This document shows positions 1-6,107 of a stretch of 12,793 bases of DNA, piece by piece. Source of the DNA: Erysipelotrichaceae bacterium (lineage in GTDB: Bacteria > Bacillota_I > Bacilli_A > Erysipelotrichales > Erysipelotrichaceae); the NCBI GenBank assembly GCA_900754715.1, contig CAAEDX010000129.1, forward strand, positions 1-12,793, read 5' to 3'. The notes beneath the pieces were generated by a model. That model had not been told where the DNA came from, ran no database searches, and saw only the letters and a list, made by a program, of their open reading frames with translations. The position numbers and the translations under genes are program-made. Position 1 is the first letter of the stretch. Each line of letters opens with the position of its first letter.

Positions 1-1
1 G

Positions 2-514
2 CAATATGAAGACATCAACCGGCTGCTCATGCTGGACATCCATCAGGTGAGCGATACGCTTCATCACTTCGACAGCAACGGCGCATGCATCTGCATGCCT
101 TGCTTCGATGAGGACTTCAACCGCCGCTATCTGTGCGCGCCGGCCATGTTCACCTATCCGCAGTATCAGCGGATGCTGCGCGGCTATCAGCCTTATCTGC
201 GCTGGGGGATGTATGGCGATGCGCCATATGCGCATGGCTTCGGGCTTTGTGAATGTCTGCACGAAGATCGCGGCAGCCAGAGGATCGTGCTGTATCTGCG
301 CAAAGCCAACCGGCTGTACCTGATGGAGAGCGCTCAGGTGATCGAAAGATTGTGCCTGGATGTGAAAGCAGCCGGGCAGATGGAGGAAGGCTTGCTCAGC
401 GAGCTGTCCAGCGCGTTCAGCGTGCTGGACACGCATCGGATCGTGGAATTGCTGAGCGGCTGCGCATGGATGAAGAAGCGCCAGAGCCGCAAATTGCAAA
501 AGCTCGATCAGTAA
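2..514 (+). CDS. Unrecognised Cys-rich protein, 5' end outside the window
   Basis: The reading frame is open from base 2 through the first in-window ATG at 29 to a TAA at 512-514. No ribosome-binding site precedes base 29, so the true start probably lies upstream and this is a 3' fragment (at least 161 residues). I do not recognise the family. Visible features, numbered from the ATG at 29, are a cysteine cluster (C20, C22, C25, C36), a second pair (C74, C76), an aromatic, Tyr-rich segment at about 43-68, and a basic C-terminal tail (about 149-158). The cysteines could bind metal or form disulfides; no signal peptide or membrane segment is visible. Codon choice resembles that of the neighbours. 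A hairpin 4 nt after the stop separates it from mtaB, so it ends an upstream transcription unit. Confidence 0.6.
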   Translation, partial: QYEDINRLLMLDIHQVSDTLHHFDSNGACICMPCFDEDFNRRYLCAPAMFTYPQYQRMLRGYQPYLRWGMYGDAPYAHGFGLCECLHEDRGSQRIVLYLRKANRLYLMESAQVIERLCLDVKAAGQMEEGLLSELSSAFSVLDTHRIVELLSGCAWMKKRQSRKLQKLDQ

Positions 515-518
515 CGAT

Positions 519-552
519 CACGAAAAAGCTGCGTCAGGCAGTGTTTTTCGTG
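519..552 (+). terminator. Hairpin terminator after the first gene
   Basis: CACGAAAAA (519-527) pairs perfectly with TTTTTCGTG (544-552). Inside, CTGC (529-532) pairs with GCAG (538-541) around a 5-nt loop. The A-tract / GC stem / T-tract layout is that of an intrinsic terminator, possibly working in both directions. It starts 4 nt after the stop codon at 514 and overlaps the -35 region of the mtaB promoter. Confidence 0.55.
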
Positions 553-558
553 TATAAT
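530..558 (+). promoter_or_regulatory. Probable mtaB-murE promoter
   Basis: A perfect TATAAT lies at 553-558, about 55 nt before the mtaB start. The -35 region (about 530-535) is poor and lies inside the terminator hairpin. The call rests mainly on the -10 hexamer and on this being the only gap before mtaB. Confidence 0.45.
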
Positions 559-612
559 AAACGTTAGAGACCATCAGAAAGGAAGGGAAGGGCTGATCCA
601 GCCTGCAAGCAC

Positions 613-1920
613 ATGAAAACCTTTGCTATCGCAACGCTGGGGTGCAAAGTCAATACATATGAATCACAGAATTATCTGGAACGATTGAAACAGGCCGGCT
701 ATGCGGAAGTGGATTTCCGCGATCGGGCCGACATTTATGTGATCAACACCTGCAGCGTCACCAATACCGCGGCCGCGAAGAGCCGCCAAAAGATCCACCA
801 AGCGCGCCGCCAGAATCCCTCGGCGCTCATCGCCGTGGTCGGCTGCTATGTGCAGGCCGCCGATCCTGCGGATGTCGCTTCCTTGCAGGCGGACGTCATC
901 ATCGGCGCCCAAGGCAAGGATCAGCTGCTGGAACGCATCGAAAATGCCTTGGCGCAGAAACAGGACCGGCCCTCTCTGGCGCCTGCCCGCAGCATTCACG
1001 TGTTCGAGGCGCTGGATATCCATGAATTCTCGCACCAGACGCGGGCATTCCTCAAGATCCAGGATGGCTGCAATCAGTTTTGCAGCTATTGCATCATTCC
1101 TTATGCGCGCGGGGCAGAGCGTTCGATTGCGCCCCAGCAGGCCGTACAGATCGCCAGGACGATGGCCGAGCGCGGTCATCAGGAGATCGTGCTCAGCGGC
1201 ATCCATACCGGACGTTATGGGCGTGATCAGGGGAGCGATCTGCTTCATCTGCTCAAACAGCTGATCGCGTCCACTCCGGCTTTCGTGCGCTATCGCATAT
1301 CCAGCATCGAGATGAATGAGATTGATGATGCGTTCATCGCATACATGAAGAGCGAGCCGCGCATCGCCCGTCATCTGCATATCCCGATACAGGCCGCGGA
1401 TGATGAGGTGCTGCGCGCCATGAACCGTCCGTATGATACTGCTTGGTTCGCCCAGCGCATGCGCTTCATCCGCAGCCAGCTGTCAGACATCTCCATATCG
1501 ACCGATATGATCGCAGGCTTTCCCGGCGAGAGCGAAGCACAGTTCACACGGGCGCTGACGCTGGTGGAAGAAGAGCTGCGTTTCTCCTTCATTCACTGTT
1601 TTCCATATTCACGCCGCGATCACACCAAGGCGGCTGCCATGCCCCACCATCTGCCCAATGCGGTGAAAAAGGAGAGGGCAGCCCGCCTGGGCGCCTTGTC
1701 TGCGCGCCTGCACCGCGCCTATATGGAAAGCTTCATCGGCAAAGAAGCAGATGTCATCATCGAACAAAAAAAAGAAGGCATGCTGTTTGGACACAGCAGC
1801 GAATATATCCCGGTATATATCCCATGGCATCAGGATGAGATGCCAAAGCGGATGCGCGTGCACCTGAAGGCGCTGTATCGCGATGGCATGCGCGCAAATG
1901 AAACGGAGGAAAGCTCATGA
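613..1920 (+). CDS. mtaB: MtaB, tRNA t6A37 methylthiotransferase
   Basis: Radical-SAM enzyme that adds a methylthio group to C2 of N6-threonylcarbamoyl-adenosine at position 37 of ANN-decoding tRNAs, supporting decoding accuracy. The 435 residues show the family layout: an N-terminal methylthiotransferase domain with cluster cysteines C11, C47 and C78; a radical-SAM core with C153, C157 and C160 (CxxxCxxC in GCNQFCSYC); and a C-terminal TRAM-like RNA-binding region at about 370-430. The TLGCKVN motif near the N-terminus is typical of MtaB rather than MiaB. The start is fixed by this N-terminus and by the absence of other start codons in frame, yet the purine-rich ribosome-binding site (about 579-592) is about 20 nt upstream, with a small hairpin (591-603) between. 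The 3' end overlaps murE by ATGA, so translation is probably coupled. Confidence 0.95.
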   Translation: MKTFAIATLGCKVNTYESQNYLERLKQAGYAEVDFRDRADIYVINTCSVTNTAAAKSRQKIHQARRQNPSALIAVVGCYVQAADPADVASLQADVIIGAQGKDQLLERIENALAQKQDRPSLAPARSIHVFEALDIHEFSHQTRAFLKIQDGCNQFCSYCIIPYARGAERSIAPQQAVQIARTMAERGHQEIVLSGIHTGRYGRDQGSDLLHLLKQLIASTPAFVRYRISSIEMNEIDDAFIAYMKSEPRIARHLHIPIQAADDEVLRAMNRPYDTAWFAQRMRFIRSQLSDISISTDMIAGFPGESEAQFTRALTLVEEELRFSFIHCFPYSRRDHTKAAAMPHHLPNAVKKERAARLGALSARLHRAYMESFIGKEADVIIEQKKEGMLFGHSSEYIPVYIPWHQDEMPKRMRVHLKALYRDGMRANETEESS

Positions 1921-3383
1921 AACTGAATCAGCTGTTTGGATCAGTGCCGGCCATCGAGATCGGCGGCCTGGCCATCGATTCTCGCAAAGTAAAGCCTGGC
2001 GACATGTATTTCTGTCTGGAAGGCATGGTCAATGACGGCCATGCCTTCGTCAAAGACGCAGTGGAAAAGGGTGCGGTATGCATCGTTCATTCTAAGGAAT
2101 TGGACGAAATGCCGGATGGCGCCGTCTATGTGAAAGTCAGCGATGTGAACAAAGTGCTCAATGAGATCGCCTCACGTTTTTATGGCAATCCCAGCCGCAC
2201 ACTGACAATGTTCGGCGTGACCGGGACCAATGGCAAGAGCAGCGTGACCAACATCATCCAGAGCCTGTATTCGCACAAAGCGCCCTGCGGCTATATCGGC
2301 ACGATTGCGATCTCCTTTGGCGATGTCAGACGCGAACCAGATCTCACCACGCCTGATCCGATCCTGATCCACTCTACGCTGGCTGAGATGGTCGACGCCG
2401 GCATGAAGGCATGCGCGATGGAAGTCAGCTCGCATGGGCTGGAGCTGCGCCGCGTCGAATCAGTGGATTTTGACGCAGCCGTATTCACGAACCTGACTCA
2501 TGATCATCTGGATTTTCATGGCACGATGGAGCGTTATTTTGCGGCCAAGCTCAAGCTGTTTACTTCGCTGAAGCCAGATGCGCTGGCGGTCATCAACATC
2601 GATGATCCTTATGGTGAAAAGATCATCGATGCGTGCAAAGTGCGTACCGTGACTTATGGCATAGCGCATGACGCGGATTATCGCGCGGACAACATTCACC
2701 TTGGCGTAGAGGAGACCTCCTTCACGCTCGTCCATGACGGCAAAGAGTATCCGGTAACGACAAATCTGGTGGCCTTGTTCAATGTCTATAATCTGCTCGC
2801 TGCGATCGCGGTGCTGGCAGAGACGGTCATGCCGCTGGAAGAGATCCTGCCGCATACCGCGCATATCCAGCAGGTGGCAGGCCGTATCGAGCGCATCTGT
2901 GAAGGGCAGCCCTTCAATGTCATCGTCGATTTCGCACATACGCCGGATGGCATGGAAAAGATCATGAGCTACGGTCGCCTGATCACGAAAGAAGGCTGCA
3001 AGATGATCGCGGTGTTCGGCTCTGCTGGTCAGCGCGATACCAAGAAACGGCCGATCTTCGGCGAGCTGGCCGATAAATACTGCGATATGGTAAAGTTGAC
3101 CGTAGATGATCCTCGCGGCGAGGATCCCCATGAGATCGCAGATGAGATCCGCAGCGGCATCCATCAGACCAAGAATGTGTTCATCTCGGATCGTTACAGT
3201 GCCATCCGCCAGGCGATCGAATCAGCCAATGAAGGCGATACGATCTTGCTGCTGGGCAAAGGCGATGAGGATTTCATGTATCATGAAAATGGCCGGGTCC
3301 CCTGGAAAGGAGATCACAACGCGGCCAGAGAGTGCATTCGCCGATATTATTTCGGAGAAAACAGCAATGATCTTGAAAAATGA
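1917..3383 (+). CDS. murE: MurE, UDP-MurNAc-tripeptide ligase
   Basis: Cytoplasmic ATP-dependent Mur ligase that adds the third amino acid to UDP-MurNAc-L-Ala-D-Glu during peptidoglycan precursor synthesis. At 488 residues it has normal length. Seen in order: an N-terminal substrate-binding domain with the DSRKVKPGD motif (21-29); the ATP-binding loop GTNGKS (103-108); the TTPDP motif (144-148); MEVSSHGLE (168-176); TNLTHDHLDFHG (191-202); the family's carbamylated-lysine site in FAAKLKLF (K211); VDFAHTPDG (337-345); and the substrate-specificity motif DDPR (397-400). Meso-diaminopimelate enzymes usually carry DNPR and lysine enzymes another form, so the amino acid added cannot be settled from sequence alone. 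The gene is translationally coupled to mtaB (ATGA at 1917-1920) and lies outside any visible division/cell-wall cluster. A paralogous Mur-type ligase is less likely. Confidence 0.92.
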   Translation: MKLNQLFGSVPAIEIGGLAIDSRKVKPGDMYFCLEGMVNDGHAFVKDAVEKGAVCIVHSKELDEMPDGAVYVKVSDVNKVLNEIASRFYGNPSRTLTMFGVTGTNGKSSVTNIIQSLYSHKAPCGYIGTIAISFGDVRREPDLTTPDPILIHSTLAEMVDAGMKACAMEVSSHGLELRRVESVDFDAAVFTNLTHDHLDFHGTMERYFAAKLKLFTSLKPDALAVINIDDPYGEKIIDACKVRTVTYGIAHDADYRADNIHLGVEETSFTLVHDGKEYPVTTNLVALFNVYNLLAAIAVLAETVMPLEEILPHTAHIQQVAGRIERICEGQPFNVIVDFAHTPDGMEKIMSYGRLITKEGCKMIAVFGSAGQRDTKKRPIFGELADKYCDMVKLTVDDPRGEDPHEIADEIRSGIHQTKNVFISDRYSAIRQAIESANEGDTILLLGKGDEDFMYHENGRVPWKGDHNAARECIRRYYFGENSNDLEK

Positions 3384-3423
3384 TGCATTTCAAAAGTAAA
3401 TTAATGAAAAATGATTGCATTTT
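3375..3423. repeat. Two near-identical AT-rich palindromic elements
   Basis: GAAAAATGATGCATTT (3375-3390) recurs as GAAAAATGATTGCATTTT (3406-3423), 31 nt further on. Each contains a small palindrome: AAATG-atg-CATTT at 3378-3390, and AAAATG-attg-CATTTT at 3408-3423. The second contains the rpsU -35 box. They may be tandem operator sites or chance AT-rich similarity. Confidence 0.35.
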
Positions 3424-3443
3424 ACCACGTTTTTATATATAAT
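3415..3443 (+). promoter_or_regulatory. rpsU promoter (sigma-A type)
   Basis: TTGCAT (3415-3420), a 17-bp spacer and a perfect TATAAT (3438-3443) form a strong housekeeping promoter 32 nt before the rpsU start. It lies in the only gap between murE and rpsU. Confidence 0.75.
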
Positions 3444-3475
3444 GTTGATGTTTGCTAGTGAAGGGAGGGTGAATC

Positions 3476-3655
3476 ATGCCAAAAGTTGTATTGAAGGAAA
3501 ATGAAGTTCTTGACGATGCGCTGAAGAGATTCAAGCGTCAGGTATCAAGAAACGGAACCCTTGCTGAAGCACGCAAAAGAGAATTTTACGTTAAACCAGG
3601 CGTACGCCGCAAGCTGAAGTCAGAAGCAGCGCGCAAGGCTCGCCGCGGCAAATAA
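3476..3655 (+). CDS. rpsU: Ribosomal protein bS21
   Basis: Small basic protein of the 30S subunit, bound near the anti-Shine-Dalgarno end of 16S rRNA and involved in translation initiation. The 59-residue product begins [19 protein letters not shown], contains [12 protein letters not shown] (35-46) and ends in a Lys/Arg-rich tail, all typical of bS21, and the length is normal. GGGAGGG (3463-3469) lies 6 nt before the ATG and is a strong ribosome-binding site. The gene has its own promoter (3415-3443). No clear terminator follows, so read-through into yqfC-yqfD-phoH is possible, as in the Bacillus-like arrangement. Confidence 0.97.
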   Translation: MPKVVLKENEVLDDALKRFKRQVSRNGTLAEARKREFYVKPGVRRKLKSEAARKARRGK

Positions 3656-3694
3656 GAGGGGATAGAAAGGTCTGCAGCAATGTGGATCTTTTTT

Positions 3695-3723
3695 TCATAT
3701 CTGACGGCAGCGGTTCATATACT
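3695..3723 (+). promoter_or_regulatory. Sigma-E-like sporulation promoter candidate before yqfC
   Basis: TCATATC (3695-3701), a 14-bp spacer and CATATACT (3716-3723) closely resemble the Bacillus mother-cell sigma-E pattern (KMATATT, about 14 bp, CATACANT), with one mismatch in each box. The Bacillus yqfC/yqfD genes belong to the sigma-E regulon, which adds weight. Caveat: the predicted transcript start (about 3730) lies within the ribosome-binding site (3729-3734). Confidence 0.45.
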
Positions 3724-3740
3724 CCAGTGAGGTGCTGTAA

Positions 3741-3956
3741 GTGATAACGATGAGCGAAAATCAACTGATGATCGAACGGTATCGGCGCATCCGCCGCGCC
3801 CAGGAAAACCAAGTTGAGGTGGAGATGCCGGAATACGTGCTCACAGTGGAAGGAGAAGGCCTGACCTTCCAGATGATGACAAAAGACGAGATCCTGCTGA
3901 AAGGCAGGCTGGACTGCCTGCGCGTATCCTCATATGAGAAGCCGACTGGGGTCTGA
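3741..3956 (+). CDS. yqfC: YqfC/YabP-family sporulation protein, short
   Basis: Small protein of the YabP/YqfC family, whose members act during endospore formation; the biochemical role is unknown. The GTG at 3741 is chosen because GAGGTG (3729-3734) lies 6 nt upstream, an in-frame TAA directly precedes it (3738-3740), and the residues from this start (ITM..NQLMIERYRRI) match the family's first conserved strand. The later ATG (3750) has poor spacing. The C-terminal half shows the family's alternating pattern, with LTVEGEGLTF followed by DEILLKGRL. At 71 residues it lacks about 20-30 residues found at the N-terminus of Bacillus-type homologues. It overlaps yqfD by 23 nt. Position between rpsU and a yqfD-like gene next to phoH supports the assignment, because the sequence match alone is modest. 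Confidence 0.7.
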   Translation: MITMSENQLMIERYRRIRRAQENQVEVEMPEYVLTVEGEGLTFQMMTKDEILLKGRLDCLRVSSYEKPTGV

Positions 3957-4857
3957 CTGCTGGAGCATCATCCTTCCTTTTACGCTCTTCCTCAACCGCG
4001 CGCGTGAGCATGACCTGGAATTGCATCATTTGCGGCAGAGCGGGCAGGAGATCCGCTTCTTGACACCAGTATTCCAGCGCCGCCGGGTGCGCAGCGCCTT
4101 TCCTGAGGCCAGACTGATCACGACCAACGGGGCAATCGGTTTCTTGCTGCGCAATTTCAGCCGGCCTTCCCGCGTGATCTGCCTGATCGTGAGCGCGGCG
4201 CTGTGGAACACACTTGCGCTTTTCGTGTTCGATGTCGAAGTGCGCGGGGATTCTGACGCGAGCGCTGCACTGATCACGGAGACGCTTCATCAACGCTTTG
4301 GTCCCATTCCGCTGTTTGACATCGATGAACAAGAGCTGGAGACAAGCCTGGAAGATGAGCTGGGACACGCGCTGAAATGGATGGAGATCGAAAAAGAAGG
4401 ATCTCGGCTGATCATTCGCTTTACTTCCGCCAGGCATGCGCAGAGCGAGACATTGCGCGAAGATGATCTCATCGCGCAGCGTGACGGTGTCATTGCCGGC
4501 TTTGATGTCCAGCATGGCTATAAGCGCGTGGCGCTGAACCAGACCGTGAAAAAGGGCGATGTGCTTGTCTCTTCGCTGATGGAAGATTCCAGAGGCAATG
4601 CCGAACATCTGTATGTCAAGGGAAGGGTGTTCGCATATACATGGGAAGAAGTCCAGCTGGAAACAGCACAGACCGCTGTCCCTCGGCCGCTGCAATTCTT
4701 TTCCTTGCTGCTGCAGGCGCGGGCCAAGATCACCGATTCCTTCCTGAAAGATGATCGCATCATAGCTGAAAACATTTTGCAATTCAGTGAGAAAGCAGGT
4801 ACAATAAAACTGGTCGTTCATTATACGCTGTATCGGGACATCTCCAGTCCCGTTTAG
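3934..4857 (+). CDS. yqfD: YqfD-like sporulation membrane protein
   Basis: Homologue of the stage IV sporulation protein YqfD, a membrane protein made in the mother cell; its biochemical role is not established. Of 307 residues, 81-100 form one strong transmembrane segment preceded by a basic RPSR motif. Family-like segments follow: a Trp at 91 just before the VEVRGD strand (101-106), KWMEIEKEGSRLIIRF (148-163), DLIAQRDGVIAGFDV (178-192), QTVKKGDVLVSS (203-214) and VKGRVFAYTWEE (228-239). It is shorter than the roughly 400 residues of the Bacillus protein, mainly at the C-terminus. The ATG at 3934 is the only ATG/GTG/TTG after the in-frame stop at 3898-3900, lacks a good ribosome-binding site and overlaps yqfC, so translation is probably coupled. 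An intact frame argues against decay. Confidence 0.8.
   Translation: MRSRLGSDCWSIILPFTLFLNRAREHDLELHHLRQSGQEIRFLTPVFQRRRVRSAFPEARLITTNGAIGFLLRNFSRPSRVICLIVSAALWNTLALFVFDVEVRGDSDASAALITETLHQRFGPIPLFDIDEQELETSLEDELGHALKWMEIEKEGSRLIIRFTSARHAQSETLREDDLIAQRDGVIAGFDVQHGYKRVALNQTVKKGDVLVSSLMEDSRGNAEHLYVKGRVFAYTWEEVQLETAQTAVPRPLQFFSLLLQARAKITDSFLKDDRIIAENILQFSEKAGTIKLVVHYTLYRDISSPV
4777..4805 (+). promoter_or_regulatory. Possible internal promoter for phoH
   Basis: TTGCAA (4777-4782), a 17-bp spacer and TACAAT (4800-4805) lie inside the 3' end of yqfD, 61 nt before the phoH start. This could uncouple the housekeeping gene phoH from the sporulation genes. There is no supporting evidence beyond the match itself. 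Confidence 0.4.
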
Positions 4858-4866
4858 GAGGATCGG

Positions 4867-5871
4867 ATGCAGGAATACTTCAATATCTCACTGGAAGAAT
4901 ATACGATGGAAGAAATTTTGGCATTGTGCGGACCCAAAGATGCCTATATCGATCTGCTTTGCCGCGAATTTGCGACAACTTTTGTGATGCGTGAAAACGA
5001 GCTGCGCATACAAAAGCAGGATCCGCAGACCGATGCCATGATCAGGCTGGTCGTGGGGCGGCTGCTTGAGCTGATCGAGGCACAGGGCGATATCAGCGAG
5101 CGTGACGTCATCTATCTGTGCAAGCTGGCTCGTGCGGGGCAGCTGGAACGCTTTGAAGTGCGCCAGACCAAGGCCATCGGCCGGACCGCACAAGGAAAGG
5201 CCATTTATCCCAAGACGCTGGGTCAACGTTACCTGTGTCAATGCATGGAGCGTAATGATATCGTGTTCGCGACCGGCGTGGCCGGAACCGGAAAGACTTA
5301 TCTTGCCGTTGCCTATGCGGTCAGCCTGCTCAAACGCGGGGATATGCATAAGATCATCCTCACTCGCCCGGCCGTGGAAGCGGGGGAGAGCCTTGGTTTT
5401 CTGCCCGGCGACCTGAAAGAAAAAGTAGATCCCTATCTGCGTCCGCTCTACGATGCGCTTTATGATACGCTTGGCGTGGAGAACGTGGAAAAGCTGATGG
5501 AAAAGGAAGTCATCGAGATCGCGCCGCTCGCGTATATGCGTGGACGTACGCTCAATCAGGCCTTCATCATCCTTGATGAGGCTCAGAATTCCACCCGCGC
5601 GCAGATGAAGATGTTTCTGACGAGGATGGGGTTTCAGTCTAAGATCGTCATCACCGGCGATATTACCCAGATCGATCTGATCCGGCAAAAAGACAGCGGT
5701 TTGCTCAATGCCCGCAGGCTTCTGGAGGGGATCGAAGGCATCGGCTTCGCGGAGCTGACTGCAATGGATGTCGTGCGTCATCCGCTCGTACAGAAGATCA
5801 TCGAGCGCTATGATGCTGCGGAAAGTGAAGCGCTGCGCCGAAAGATGGAAGCAGAAAACGAAAAAAGTTGA
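4867..5871 (+). CDS. phoH: PhoH-family ATPase (PhoL-like)
   Basis: Cytoplasmic P-loop ATPase of the PhoH/PhoL family, often encoded next to the rRNA endonuclease YbeY and thought to take part in RNA metabolism; the exact role is unsettled. The 334 residues include an N-terminal KH-like region (about 1-100), Walker A GVAGTGKT (137-144), the family motif [16 protein letters not shown] (167-182) and Walker [10 protein letters not shown] (233-241), followed by the TGDITQID segment (263-270). AGGAGG (4856-4861) is 5 nt before the ATG. It follows yqfD by 9 nt. In Bacillus the next gene is pgpH (yqfF); here a tRNA and a deacetylase gene come before ybeY. Confidence 0.93.
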   Translation: MQEYFNISLEEYTMEEILALCGPKDAYIDLLCREFATTFVMRENELRIQKQDPQTDAMIRLVVGRLLELIEAQGDISERDVIYLCKLARAGQLERFEVRQTKAIGRTAQGKAIYPKTLGQRYLCQCMERNDIVFATGVAGTGKTYLAVAYAVSLLKRGDMHKIILTRPAVEAGESLGFLPGDLKEKVDPYLRPLYDALYDTLGVENVEKLMEKEVIEIAPLAYMRGRTLNQAFIILDEAQNSTRAQMKMFLTRMGFQSKIVITGDITQIDLIRQKDSGLLNARRLLEGIEGIGFAELTAMDVVRHPLVQKIIERYDAAESEALRRKMEAENEKS

Positions 5872-5890
5872 AAAAGGGTATTGCTTTTTC
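5870..5890 (+). terminator. Weak AT-rich hairpin after phoH
   Basis: GAAAAAG (5870-5876) pairs with CTTTTTC (5884-5890) across a 7-nt loop, starting within the phoH stop codon. The stem is mostly A-T and no separate T-tract follows, so termination would be inefficient. It overlaps the -35 region of the tRNA promoter. Confidence 0.3.
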
Positions 5891-5912
5891 ATCGGATGGA
5901 TGCTAATATAAT
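5881..5912 (+). promoter_or_regulatory. tRNA-Glu promoter
   Basis: TTGCTT (5881-5886) followed after 17 bp by TAATAT (5904-5909), or by the overlapping perfect TATAAT (5907-5912), gives a start a few bases before the tRNA at 5924. Confidence 0.6.
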
Positions 5913-5923
5913 AGAGCATTCAC

Positions 5924-5998
5924 GGCGCGTTCGGCAAGCGGTTAAGCCACAGCCCTCTCAAGGCTGTATCACGGGTTCGAATCCCGTACGCGCTACCA
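5924..5998 (+). tRNA. tRNA-Glu (anticodon CTC)
   Basis: A 75-nt cloverleaf with encoded CCA. The acceptor stem GGCGCGT/ACGCGCT pairs fully, with a G1-U72 wobble; the discriminator base is A. The D-arm is GGC/GCC, the anticodon stem CAGCC/GGCTG has loop CTCTCAA with CTC at 5957-5959, the variable loop is TATC, and the T-arm is ACGGG-TTCGAAT-CCCGT. C9 and the overall sequence resemble bacterial tRNA-Glu. It reads GAG codons. It sits alone between its own promoter and a terminator. Confidence 0.95.
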
Positions 5999-6008
5999 TT
6001 TGAACATG

Positions 6009-6034
6009 AGTCTGGATGAACCAGACTTTTTTTC
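6009..6034 (+). terminator. Intrinsic terminator after tRNA-Glu
   Basis: AGTCTGG (6009-6015) and CCAGACT (6021-6027) form a perfect 7-bp stem with a 5-nt loop, running directly into seven T residues (6027-6033). This is a classical rho-independent terminator 10 nt after the tRNA. Confidence 0.88.
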
Positions 6035-6107
6035 TTGTGTATCATTACAGTTTTGATATTTAATAGAATTGTGATGAAAATATGCTACAATGGAGCGGGT
6101 GATATGA

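Noticed and set aside
4888..5919. Long minus-strand open frame (343 codons) opposite phoH, and similar ones opposite yqfD (3841-4821), era (8653-9708) and glyQS (10563-11756)
   Set aside because: Each is in exact codon register with the sense gene, so its length only reflects rarity of TTA, CTA and TCA codons in the sense gene. The proteins have no recognisable motifs.
6069..6091. TACAAT (6086-6091) as -10 box of the deacetylase gene
   Set aside because: The transcript would start inside the ribosome-binding site and no -35 box lies at proper distance.
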